From the NCBI RefSeq assembly GCF_029227915.1, contig NC_079887.1, forward strand, positions 21,075,650-21,139,649: DNA of 64,000 nt. Reading direction: 5' to 3'. Source of the stretch: Hydractinia symbiolongicarpus (Eukaryota; Cnidaria; Hydrozoa; Anthoathecata; Hydractiniidae). The position numbers and the translations under genes are program-made. Numbering within the stretch: the stretch's first letter is position 1; every line of letters begins with the position of its first letter. The notes below the pieces were generated by a model. The model was given only the letters and a program-made list of their open reading frames with translations. It did not search any database and was not told where the DNA came from. This document shows positions 1 to 10,777 of the stretch, piece by piece.

Positions 1-345
1 ACCCGCTGCCACTGCACAGATAGTTAAAAATGGCGTCGAAGATTGATGAGTTTTTTTTTTGTAGTACTCTTAATGACTTCTTTTTAATTAGCAAATATTT
101 CTTGGGTTTAAGGCAATAAATAACAAATTAAATTTTGATAAATTTTCTCCCTGATCTTTGTCAGAGCATCTTCAGATCCCAAGTAAAAACGTCTTTCAAC
201 ATGCATGTACAAAATGTTAAAAATTCTCTTGATAAAAATAAAATGTATAAAAATCGTAATAAACGATTTTTATACATATATAGACTTCTTTTTGTTGATT
301 GAAGGTGGATTTTTGGATGATGACGCCGATTTTAACGTGGATATG
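1..345 (+). repeat. 5' end of a dispersed gene/element family, copy 1
   Basis: The first 50 bases and bases 301-345 match 31114-31241, with an ATG at 30 reading Met-Ala-Ser-Lys and then, after an interruption, a Gly-Gly-Phe-Leu-Asp-Asp-Asp segment. The second copy runs on into a C2H2 zinc-finger protein; this copy does not. The interruption (about 51-297) contains a strong hairpin at 244-276 (14-bp arms around a 5-base loop). No intact protein is encoded here. The match suggests a transposable element or a multicopy zinc-finger gene, truncated in both places. Confidence 0.5.
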
Positions 346-2036
346 TAATGTCGTTGTACTGTCAGTTGAGGGGTTTAATGCTACAAGTGTTCGCTTAAAA
401 ACGTTCCTTTTCACCTCCTTTAGGAAGAAGTTTTTCTTTCTATTTACACCTAGTAGATACCCTAACCAGTGGTTCAAAACTATCTGCGTAAAAAAAAAAG
501 AAAGTGCTGAAATCAGCAAATATAGTCACATCTGGCATTGTTTTCCCGGTAACCGACAGAATCCGACAACGACCGACCGACAGTATTCGACGATATTTTC
601 ATTGGAGGAGGGAAATTCCCTAATTCAAAATCTGTCCGTGTTAAAAAATATTGATGAATAAATTTGTATATAATAAAAAAGAGACATGATTGGTTTAGAA
701 ATGCATCGACACAATTATACAATGCTGTATCAGCGCCAGTAGCAGTAACTCGCGATGCTCTTGCCGATCGACTGCAGAGTGTGCGAGATATTGTTACTGA
801 CTATTACAAAAAAGCAAAGGAACATCATTTGAGAGAGACGACGCTCCACGATGAGGTCGAGCAAGAAGCACAAGAGAACTACTACGGCACGGGCAGGCAT
901 GTGATGCAAGACATCCAAGACAAATATCATGGGATCGAAAACCTCAAACATATGTCTCCACAAGATAAGAAGCAACCCCTGGATCCAGAAGCAATCGAGG
1001 ACATTCAGCACTTATTTGATGAGCATGACATGAGGATGATCGAAGATGGAACGCGAGTCGAAAAATGGGGAATTGACAGCAATTTGAACAGACAGCTGAC
1101 AAAGCTTATTGTGGAGAAAATTACACCATACATTGAGAACCAATGTAATTTATAGTTTTGAATGCGTCGTACACAAAAGAGGAGGCGAAACGGCGCGTTA
1201 TTATAAGACCAAGGCCTCCAAGTCGCTATCAAGCATCAAAGAGATCGAAGATGTTATCGACGAATGTGAGACGCAACGGCTACACTTGGATGATTATGAG
1301 TTTTGGGGAAAAGCTTTCCACCAAAGGAAACCATCCACACACCAGGGTCCTATGGTGGAAAGGTTGTTTTTGTTCACATTCAGATTAAGATAATTTCAAC
1401 GAACGACCCCCTGTTAGGATGCGGGCCTTTACCAGATTGGTTAAGAAAAAAGCAATGTATTTACGCGGTCGATGGAGAAGAAGAATGCACCGACAATCTA
1501 TGCATGTAGAGATGTCTTGCACTACACTTCCTAGGTTACAAGAAGTGACTTACAAAAGATGCACTAAAACTGGCCAGGGAGTAGTATGAAAATGAGAAGT
1601 TTAAACGAAAAGACGTGCGTGCAATGAGGTTAATAGGTATTGAAAGAATATTGAGATAACTGAAGATCAACATTAGGATTTACGAGCCAAAAACAAGCTC
1701 AGAAAAGGCACCATGGAGGCTGATATTTGGGCAAAACCAACAACGCCAAGGGTTAGATACAATCATCCTTGGAATGCATACAGCAGGGTCGGATCCAGGT
1801 TTTTTATGTAACTAAGCAAAAACATTTTTGGGAGATTACCGCCCAGCATGGGCGTTAAAACACGCCAAATGGGCGGACCTAATAGTAACAAAATTTATCA
1901 CCTTGTTCAGGCTTTTTCCAGCGTTAAAAAGTACAATAAGTAACAATATACATAAAAAATATATAGCTAAAATATATAAAACATGTAAACTATGTATAAA
2001 TCAATCAGCAAGTATATATAATTCAGAAAGCCTTTA

Positions 2037-2290
2037 TCTCTTATTCTGTTCAGCAAACTCATCTATCACTTCATCAGAGATCACAGTGATTGACCTGTTA
2101 AACATGATAACTGCTAGGCTGCTTAACCTTTCCTCCGACATTGTATTTCGCATCTGAGTCTTTAATCGCCTTAGCCCAGAGATACTTTTCTAACAAGTGC
2201 ATGAGGTTCCAGGAATTGTAGCCAAAATTCTCAAAACTTCACGGATTGATGGAAATGTGTACCTATTTGTGGTTTTAAGAAGAGGTGATA
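2037..2290 (-). pseudogene. hAT transposase C-terminal dimerisation domain remnant
   Basis: Read on the minus strand, the segment carries a Phe-Pro-Ser-Ile-Arg-Glu-Val-Leu stretch, then Ile-Leu-Ala-Thr-Ile-Pro-Gly-Thr, then (in a second frame) Met-Arg-Asn-Thr-Met-Ser-Glu-Glu-Arg-Leu-Ser-Ser-Leu-Ala and a Val-Ile-Asp-Glu-Phe-Ala ending. This order is the usual hAT C-terminal dimerisation region. A stop and a frameshift near 2173-2185 break it. No catalytic core was found upstream, so the element could only move with help from another source. The domain fits the hAT-like ends of the insertion that contains it. Confidence 0.7.
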
Positions 2291-2499
2291 TCTGTTGGTA
2301 GAGCACCTTAATAGTTTTTCCAAAATATCCCCCACATATCCAACTGGGCATATGTTACTATGGGCCGGAATAAAAATTGTCCATTTGTTTATATCATAAG
2401 CTTTGATTAGTTGGTTTTAATAGGATGCTACAAAATTAAAAAAATGTATTGAGTGACACAAATTTTAAAGGTACTGCCTGCATCACATATAGTTTACTC

Positions 2500-2578
2500 C
2501 TGTCAGGAATCGAACCTGAACCTTTTACGAAATTGTATCATAAATATCATACCATTTGATCACAGCAGTTTAGACATT
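2500..2578 (-). repeat. tRNA-like segment (SINE head or tRNA pseudogene)
   Basis: On the minus strand there is a B-box-like GGTTCGATTCC and, about 45 bases upstream, an A-box-like TGATCAAATGGT. The acceptor stem does not pair well, so it is not a functional tRNA gene. It is probably the head of a tRNA-derived SINE or a tRNA pseudogene within the hAT insertion. Confidence 0.45.
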
Positions 2579-2670
2579 TAGTAAAAAATTATTATACCTC
2601 AACTAAATTAAAAATTGATAAAACACACATTAAATGATGACCAAATGAAGGACTTTGAAACACATTTTGC

Positions 2671-2859
2671 TTACTCAATTATGGCCAGTTCTCTTGACTT
2701 GATCTTTGTATACACATCACAACCTTCCGATAAACATTGCACAAAAATATTGTCAAGCGGTTGATCAAAATTCTCAAAAGCCAGGGTTTCATCGCAAATC
2801 AGCAACACAGAAATAGATCTGTAAAGAGAGTTACCATCTCCACTGACACTGCATAACAA
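2671..2859 (-). pseudogene. OTU-like cysteine protease fragment
   Basis: A 62-residue frame contains Gly-Asp-Gly-Asn-Ser-Leu-Tyr-Arg-Ser-Ile-Ser near its start. This matches the OTU deubiquitinase motif D-G-N-C-L-[FY]-[RY]-[AS]-[ILV] except that the catalytic Cys is Ser. Only the region around the active site is present and no His box was found. It lies inside the hAT-like insertion, upstream (minus strand) of the transposase remnant. OTU modules are known in several transposon proteins, so it may be element cargo. The substitution and truncation argue that it is not active. Confidence 0.45.
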
Positions 2860-5800
2860 AAAAATACATCAGATAGAAAGGTAGTTATGAAATAAAAAAA
2901 TATTAGTAAGATTGGTAAGATTTTTTCTATCCATATTGTTATAGCTATATAACATATGTCAAGTAGTCTTGGTGGAGGGCACCACTACGGTGACCTGGCT
3001 TGAAAATTGATGGATCCGTTTTGCATCCTTAATACAGCTCTGTTTCTACTCATCATACTGGCTCAATATTTTCTCAAAATCCAACCACTAGCTTGCTAGG
3101 TATAAAATAACAAATGAAGCACCACATGAACACTTCAGAATTATTTTGAGTGTATTTTTCTTTTGATTTATTTATTTTTGTGGGGAGGTTTGAGTATAAA
3201 AAATAACACAAGACAAAGCAGTAGCTACAAACTCATTTTGTTGAAAAAATATAGCACCAGAAGTTTCATACAGAACAGGATCAGTGAAAGAACTTAGTGT
3301 ACACACATTCTCAGCTACTATAGTGAATGATAAATAAGTATCTCATTCACTATATATAGATATTTTTGCAGAGAAACCTAGCTAGCTAGCTAACTACTTT
3401 AAAATAATCTTCTCAAGCCAAAAAAAAATCTGATATTTTAGCTTAGAGAATAAACTATACATACTACTACACACTGGGTACTTGAAATTCATAAGAAATA
3501 GTAAAAAAGACATCCAGAAACCTAAAAGTTCACACTACCTCTACCGTCCATCTTTGGTTGATTGGTTATAAACACGAACAAAGTGGACTGTTTGCATTCA
3601 TCTTGTTACGGTTGAGAAATTCTGTCTACCTTGCTTCTTTTTTCGTTTTTTTGCTTATATGCGATGGCAAAGTAGTTTTTCATCTCCGCATTCTCTCCAT
3701 TCAAAAAAGCAAATATATCAACTTTGACACGCTTTCTTGCTTATTCTTTAATAAGCGAGAAAGCAAAGTTGCTTTTTGTTTCGCCTGCTCAGAGGAGTAT
3801 CTATCTACGTTTGGGAAAGTGAATAAGCGCAATAAGCAATAACACAACTTCCTTACCAGACTTCCTAAAAATTACAAGGAAAACTATACACACGAGACGC
3901 GTGCGGGCTTCTTCTCTACGTTTTTGAAAGTAAGCGCGCGCTTATCTTGCTTATACCTCCATCCGACCCTGATACAGGCCACTGTTATTACATCAAAAGT
4001 ATGGATGTTTTGTGCAAGGGTTGGGAATGCGTGGCGTTCAGTTATCTACACGCACCAAAATTCTCATCAGGCATACAGTCGATGGTACATGAACTGGAAG
4101 TAAAACGAAGATCATTTGCAACGGAAAGAAATTTATGCATCAGCTCAACACATCAGACAAGGTTTTTTATGGTGGAAAGCCAGCTTTTAGTTACACAGCT
4201 TGCCAGTGGATTGAGCATATGAGTGAGGAAACTGGCTTACATATACATCATGCTTTATGTGGTCATGGCGAAGAGCGTGTGATATGTGATGGAGAAGGGA
4301 GTGAAAAGTAGACGGCTGTGAGCTTATCACGAAGCCCGTCTCCGAATACCATGGATGTAAATGGCAAGGATGTTCCTGTAACCTCATACGTACCGGTGCG
4401 AACAAACGAAGAAGAAGGAGGATATGATACGAGAACAGGGATACAACCTCGTCACAGTGTGGGAATGTGAGAAACCACCAAAAAAATGTTTCTCAAAAAA
4501 ATATTTACACCATACCCTCACTACATCGTGTTTAATCTTGGGGCTGCTTTGGAAGTTGTGAACGAACAGTGCACAAAGGACCTAACTTATATATCAAAGC
4601 AAAATGCGGTCAGTGTTGCGATTCATGATAGTTTTAATGGTTAACCTACGTTTATTGAGCATAAGGATTCGAACATCTAGATTGGTCAATTTGTCGACGA
4701 TCTTGAACGCAGGCAGCAATTGATTGTAGCAGAAGTGGAAAAATATATCCAAAGCTTGATGATTTTGACAAGTTACCAAATGAAGTTCAAAAAGCATAGG
4801 GTGGATGGTTAAATCAGTCGCTTGTATTTCGATTTAATTCTGGAAACTATGACCTTAACCTGATCAAAAAACACTTTGTGGAGAAAATCACCCAAAAAGA
4901 CGAAGAAGATGAGCAAGTGAGCGATAATATTTTTGTTGCACGAAAGGCAAATAAATATGTTTTTGACTACACCATTGTTTAAATTTCTTGATATCAAATT
5001 TTCTTGCGCCAGGCTTGAGTTAGGTCAGGTGGTGTAAATCACCTGATTGCAGACTGGAGAAATTAGTATTTCCTTACGAATGGCTGACAAGCTATGATAA
5101 GCTAAACTGTGCAGGACCTTTGAAGCACTGTCTTACAAAGAAATCCATCTCACACATTGAATATCAAAATTTTAGAAAAGAGTTTTATAGACGTGGCTGC
5201 GTGACGATGATGGATTGGCTACGCGAGTGCAATTTTGCCGAGGGTGAACCCTTAATCGAAGCAGTTAACAAAACGAGAGAGCATATTACGATGATGAAAT
5301 TGATATTTTAAAAGATGCAGTGAATACCCCGGGAGTTTCGATGCGAAACGTGTTAAACAAAGAATTAAAGAAGAGCCTTGAATGTGAATTGCACCTGGTG
5401 AGCCCTGCATATACACATGTAAAAAATGCAAGGGCAAGGTATACAAACAATGAAAACGATCAAAATTGAATGCGTAAAATCAAGCTTACAACTTGTTAAA
5501 GACATGTATGGTAGGTGGTCCAGCGACTGTATTTTGTAGATACCACAAACGTGGAAGGACGCGAATCAGATCACATATTTACGGTAAAAAAGCTAAAATG
5601 ATGATGACCTTACTATGACGCCAATGGGCTGTACCCTTCTACCCTGGTATATGACTTTCCAGGCGGTAAAGAAAAATTGATCAAATACAAGAATCGAAAA
5701 ATCAGCAAAATATTGATTCATTGACAAGACGGGTTCACAATGGCTCAATATTTGGTTTTGCGCAAGTGGATAAAGAGGTGCTTGAGATCTTACATGAAAT

Positions 5801-6368
5801 ATTTAGCGAAATGGCACCGCTATTTATTGTCGACAAGGTACCTTCTGCCCAAGTTTCGTAGCATATGAAAAAGTACCAGACAGCGACAGGTCCCAAAGTA
5901 AACAAAGATGGAAAAATATTACTTTATACACCTCTGTTAAAATGGTACCTCAAACATGGCTTGAAAATGACGGGCTTACACCAATTTTTAAAGTATAAGT
6001 GCGGTAAACCTTTTGCTTGGTTTCCTGCAGAAGTGGCTGAAGCAAGGAGGCAAACAGATCAAGATCCTGATAAAAAACAAGGCTGGTGACACGTCAAAAT
6101 TAAAAGCCAACAGCTTTTACGGCAAAATGATTGAGTCAGTTCAGCGACATTCTAACACAATTTTAACAATGGATGAAAAAAAGTTAGACGTGCACAAAAT
6201 GTACGGACTTAATGCTTTTAATATATATTAAGTATAGAAAGTTTACAGAAAAAGAGATTGATCTACGCTCTAGAAATTAGCTACTTGCTTTCATTTCGCA
6301 GTTTAGGAAATAAGAACGGTTCTACTTCAAGTGAAAGATTTTCATTTACGTTTTGACCTTCCTTATTG

Positions 6369-6592
6369 TCGGTTCACACAAGACGTCTAATTTGCGTTGA
6401 CCACTATGCGTATGTTAAACGCCTCAATTTTACGCTGTTCTAAAAAATTCATACTAAAAACATTTTGGCGTCAAAACTTCTTCCTTGTCCGTACATTGTG
6501 CTAAATGTAAAGCAGAAGTTTGACGAAAAGATAAAATAATTAAAAATCATACTCAGTAAGATTACGCTAGGTAGACGTCTAGTGGGAACCGA
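6369..6592. mobile_element. MITE with 20-bp terminal inverted repeats
   Basis: The left end TCGGTTCACACAAGACGTCT (6369-6388) matches the inverse of the right end (6573-6592) at 18 of 20 positions. The 224-bp interior has no coding capacity. A clear target duplication was not found. It sits just 3' of the truncated polymerase remnant. Confidence 0.6.
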
Positions 6593-6739
6593 GCTTTAAC
6601 AAACTGATGTATTTGCCTTAGTATTTACATAATAGTCGATAAGGCTCTTATATAACTATCCACTTTTCCTGTTACAGACTCGGAGACATGGTCTTTGTAT
6701 CATTATAAGAGACTAGGCAATAAAGCCTGTGTAAAAATC

Positions 6740-7830
6740 CACTTAGGCAGGAGAACAACGGAAAAGACGATCGTCACTGGAATTTTAATGAAGTCAGCAA
6801 CGAACCGTTTAATACACCAAAATTTTATTTGGGAAATTTGTTTATGCGTTGCTTTTATTGTGTAGGGCTTGAAGCGCTGGTCAAAATAATGTATAGGATC
6901 ATGTACTTTCGACGAACGTTTAATGAGGTTATAGCTTATAAATTTTGCTGATGTCAGCAAAAGACCCGCCAAAGTACTAAAAAAATTTTAAATTTAATTC
7001 ACAGTTACTTCCATTGTATCGGGCTTAAAACCTAGTCCAGAAAATGTATAGAATCATGTACTTCTCACGAACGGTTTAAAAGATTCTGACGTTTAAAGGT
7101 TTTTTGATGACGTAATCACCCTGTTTATTTCGTAACGAATTCGGGAACCCAAATTCGAGAATGTTACCCAATTTGCTCCCAGGTTGTCCTAGTTTCTCAC
7201 GCGGTGAAAAATGACTGACGTCACAACTCCGTTTCCAAGTTATTTGGCCTCAAAACTGCACTGTAATGGCTTCATTAATTAAAATTGCTATGTTAAATAA
7301 ATGTTATTGCCCTTGTGCCGTAAAGTCAGAAGATTTAACATTGGAGACAAGGTTTAAGGAGACATGAAATAAACACATGTCGAAAGTCGACAAGTCGATA
7401 ATGCCCGTGGAAAAAAAAAAGGCAGGATAAAATTGAAAAGGACGCGTCATTTGAATTTTAATGACGTCAGTAACCAATCCAAAAGGAAAAATGGAACCTT
7501 GTTTTCACGGTGCATGTAAGGTGTAGATGTTGCAACGCTTTTCAAAATAATGTATATGATCATGTGCTTTTGATGAGCTGTTATTGAGATATAGGGGTTA
7601 AAAATTTTGTTGGCGTCAGCAATGGCCTGTTAAAATCCAATTTTTTTTAAAAACTTGTATACCTGTTGCCTTCATCGTACAGATCTTAAAACGCTGTTTA
7701 AGAAAATGTATAGCATCGTGTACTTTTAACAAACGGTTGCAGAGATATTAGGGTTTTAAGGTTTTTTGATGACGTCATCAACATGTCCATTTCGAATAGG
7801 ACCCTAACTCAGGCGAGTTATTAAATATTT
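6740..7830 (+). repeat. TGACGTCA-containing degenerate tandem repeat, left block
   Basis: Roughly 160-bp units recur with the shared phrases AAAATGTATAGGATCATGTAC, 'cgaacggtt' and TGACGTCA/GCTGACGTCAGC-like palindromes, for example near 6893, 7047, 7550 and 7705. A distinct segment with 'ttacccaattt...caggttgtcc...tgactgacgtcac...aagttatttggcctca' occurs at 7160-7260 and again at 12905-12997. There is no coding potential. The same repeat resumes in the same orientation at 12530, after the Helentron-like element. Confidence 0.6.
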
Positions 7831-8836
7831 AGGGTTGTTAAAAGTTTTTTTCTGACAGAAAAATACCGTATTTAAGGACTAAATTTAGCATGCGACTAAT
7901 ACACATTTACTCGTTAAAACAAAGTTTCGATTTGCTGGACAAGTTTATATTGATTTTAAACGCAATTCGATTGAGTTAGACTAGACTATTGGGTTAGTTT
8001 GCGTGCAACAAGCAATTAATGAGCTAAGTTGTTTTCCGTTCAACTTACAAATATTCACAATAACTCTACATACAGTTTCTTTAATAAAAATAATAAGTGG
8101 AATAATTTAGAATAAGTATTAATTGTTAGCAAATACTCTTTTGAAGAGTTGTCACAAAACACCAACAACGCAAATCAAAAAAACGAACACTTAAAATAGG
8201 TTTCCTTACTGATTTTAAACTCTTTTGTTGATTTTGGGGTAATACAAACTGAGACTATCCGGTGGAAATTAATTTTTTTCTGCAATTTAATGGCAAAAAA
8301 AAAACACTTAAAAGATTTACGTGGATTGATTACTCCTCTGAAGTTTTTTTCACGGTTTAAAATATAAGATCTATTGAGACTATGTAACTTTTTTCCTGCA
8401 TTTTTTTGGCCTTAGCCAATATTCACCGTATGAAATCCACTTGCTAAAAAATATTTGTTAGGATATATGTTATAAGTGTATGACTAAAAATAAATATTTT
8501 TTATATGTGACACGCATGACAAAATAAAACGCGAAAACCTTAACTCTATTCTAAAAAATCGCAAAAAAATAGGATTTTCGCGTGATTTTTGGCATTTTTT
8601 TAATGCTAATAAAAAGGCCGATGGCTTGAAGATTTCCGCCGTCAGCATAGATAATAAGTATATAGTGCGAGACTATCCTCAGAGAACAAAAACGCCATGC
8701 CTGTTATCTGCAATGCAACCAAAGTTTAACAAGTTTAAAAACAAAAAGAAAACGATAAAGTAAGCCCAACGTAAATATCTGTCGTTCCAAAGACGAAATT
8801 GATTTGAAGTAGCACTTCTAGAAGATTTCGTAAACA
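7831..8836. other. Non-coding gap
   Basis: AT-rich sequence with no open frame or recognisable repeat. It may contain the 3' end of the minus-strand helicase-endonuclease element, but no terminal motif could be placed. Confidence 0.5.
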
Positions 8837-9470
8837 TCATGTTAGAGAAAGTCTAAGCCTGACTGCGTCATGATCACTGAAATATACATTTTTGACGAGC
8901 GTATCGACTTCAAAGGTGTTTAGAACATTCTCACGAACATAAATATGGTCAATAAGTGAACGGATATATGAGTTGGAGAGGTTACAACTTGTTTATATTC
9001 ATTGAGAAAATCAAGGATATAGTTTTTGTCACTAAATGCATTTACATTAAAATCTCCGAGCATAACATCAACGATTTCGTTTCCCAAAAAATATTGAATA
9101 AGGTATAATGACTCATCTCGATTAAGAGAATTTTTACGATATAGAAGTAGAAAACTAACAGCATTCTTTTGAAACGTTTTCTTCGTCATTTTAAAAAATA
9201 CTGCTCCTGGAATTTTCACAATATCAAACAATTTTATAGTTTCATTGTGACCAACCAAAAGACTAGAAAACATATCCACATTGTTGTTTGGAATTAAAGT
9301 AAAGTAATCTAGTTTTTAGTCGCAGTATGAATTAAATGGTATCTGAGTTTCTGTTAGCCATAATAAATCACTTTCCAACAGAACGCGGCGGATTTAATAT
9401 CATTTTTATGTTATGTGCAAAGTTACTATGATTGAGTTTTCACTAATTACGCCAGTATCCTTTGATGTCA
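8837..9470 (-). pseudogene. Endonuclease/exonuclease/phosphatase domain of the Helentron-like element
   Basis: The minus strand encodes Asp-Leu-Leu-Trp-Leu-Thr-Glu-Thr-Gln (around 9340-9365), with the conserved catalytic Glu. Downstream are Met-Leu-Gly-Asp-Phe-Asn-Val-Asn (around 9050-9070), Ser-Leu-Ile-Asp-His-Ile-Tyr-Val and Phe-Ser-Asp-His-Asp-Ala-Val, then a TGA at 8837-8839. These are the LTET, GDFN and SDH boxes of apurinic-type endonucleases found in non-LTR retrotransposons and Helentrons. A one-base frameshift near 8975 and a stop near 9316 break the frame. No reverse transcriptase is nearby, which argues against a LINE. Confidence 0.7.
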
Positions 9471-9499
9471 ATTTTGAGTGTTCTCGCATATAATTGTAT

Positions 9500-10770
9500 T
9501 GCTCGGTTGCTCGTGTGTTTGATTTAATAGCTGATCTAGAAAATGTCCCCGGGTATAAGGTATAAACCCTCTAAGCTTGTGACTCGACTTAATGCAACAT
9601 AGATTTGTCCTGCGTGAAAGGCTCGTTTCTTTGTTAAATTAAAACAAACAACAATTTTATTAAACGTTTTTCCTTAAACCTTGTGAACAGTACAGGTCCA
9701 TGACAGCATTAGTGGGAATTGCATTCGTTTCATAGTAGATGAAATTAGATTCGGTTTATTAAATTTGATTTCCTTTTCTATCCTGCTTATTGGAATAACA
9801 TTTAACTCCTATACTTTTGATAAACAGTCCAAATCTGTCCATTAATAAGTTTATGTAATATGTCGATATTTAATGTTAACATGACTCTCGCGTTAAGTTT
9901 TAAAAACTTTTTTTTTGAGCTAGTCCACCTATCTCCATTTGAGTGCGGCTATGGAGTTTTTGCACCATGCAGGAATATTTTTGTCAATGGTCTCAATATT
10001 TATTTTATCCGATGCTATGTTGTTAAGCATCTTTTTGTTGTTCAGAGGCTTTCAGCAAAAATATAAATTGCATCTTCGGGGTAGTTTGGGTCATTTTGAA
10101 AAATAAATTTAGATTTTAGTAAATCTTCGTGTTGCGTTTCTAAGTTTCCCACTCTGATATTGTTTAATAATTCAATCAAACGTTGATCACCACGCTGCCT
10201 CATAACTTCTGTTAGTTCAGCAATCTTAAAATATTTCCAGCAATGCGAAAGATTTAACAATACATCTTTATAGTCTGTATAAATTGGTCTTGCTTGAATT
10301 GGTGGAAGTTGGTATAAATCCCCACATGCTATAACAGATATTCCTGCAAATGGAATGTCATCTGAGCATCCAAATATTTCAGTTAGCCGTTGGTGGATGT
10401 GCAACAGCAGCTTGTTTGAAACCATTGAGATTTCGTCTATTACGATAATGTTTAACTCTGAAAGCTTATTTCGCAACATGCATCTCTTCAACTTCGAAAT
10501 GTTTTTAGTAAAACTTCTATCAACAGGTATACCTAAAGCTGAATGTATTGTATTTCCCTCTACATTGATAGTAGCAACACCAGTTGGCGTCAGAATAAGA
10601 ATTTTATCTTTTTCTAAGTTCCCTGCAAGATAAGAAAGTGCTTTATTTAGCATGTCAGAAATTGTTTTTATCAAATGTGACTTTCCACAAGCTGCACTTC
10701 CGGTAAGAAAGATGTGAATTGGCTCAATTTTATAGTGTTCGTTACATGCCAGGCTTCTTGTGTAAGTTCT
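9500..10770 (-). pseudogene. PIF1-family DNA helicase of the Helentron-like element
   Basis: The best open frame (10674-10042, 210 residues) carries the Walker B/motif II Ile-Val-Ile-Asp-Glu-Ile-Ser-Met, then Cys-Gly-Asp-Leu-Tyr-Gln-Leu-Pro-Pro, typical of PIF1/RecD-like superfamily 1 helicases. The Walker A motif Gly-Ser-Ala-Ala-Cys-Gly-Lys-Ser lies just upstream at 10680-10710. Motif VI, Gly-Gln-Ile-Tyr-Val-Ala-Leu-Ser-Arg-Val, is at about 9600-9630. Stops and shifts occur near 9545, in 9650-10040 and near 10780. All signature motifs are present but they are not in one frame, so it is inactive. Such helicases unwind DNA during rolling-circle transposition. Confidence 0.8.
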
Positions 10771-10777
10771 AACCCAA

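Larger units (their letters stand above)
1784..3971. mobile_element. hAT-like DNA transposon inserted in the polymerase remnant
   Basis: The element begins CAGGGTCGGATCCAGGT (1784-1800) and ends with the inverted counterpart at 3955-3971; the first 11 bases are perfect and 15 of 17 match. The direct repeat ATACAG flanks it at 1778-1783 and 3972-3977. Removing the insert and one ATACAG brings the polymerase reading frame back into phase, which supports the exact boundaries. CAGGG-type ends are typical of hAT elements, although hAT normally makes an 8-bp duplication and only 6 bp match here. It holds a transposase C-terminal remnant, an OTU-like fragment and a tRNA-like segment; the rest (3000-3900) shows nothing I recognise. 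Confidence 0.75.
664..6240 (+). pseudogene. Decayed Polinton/Maverick-type DNA polymerase B, split by a hAT insertion
   Basis: This is the remnant of a protein-primed family B DNA polymerase of the Polinton/Maverick type. In the family it copies the linear element DNA in the nucleus. An N-terminal open segment spans 664-1155, rich in charged residues and probably helical. Similarity continues in shifted frames through 1160-1783, is interrupted by a 2.2-kb element, and resumes in phase at 3972. The polymerase signature is the segment around 6090-6145, where Lys-Leu-Lys-Ala-Asn-Ser-Phe-Tyr-Gly matches the K-x3-NSxYG motif of family B polymerases. Many stops and frameshifts occur between 4200 and 6100, so it is dead. 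The C-terminal palm motif and all other Polinton genes (integrase, protease, ATPase, capsid) are absent, as are long terminal inverted repeats. Family assignment is by motif recognition only. Confidence 0.7.

Noticed and set aside
2500-2578. Functional tRNA gene on the minus strand
   Set aside because: A and B boxes are present, but the acceptor stem does not pair and no sound anticodon arm can be drawn.
8837-9470. LINE retrotransposon (because of the endonuclease)
   Set aside because: No reverse transcriptase motif was found nearby, and the domain is directly preceded by a PIF1-type helicase on the same strand.
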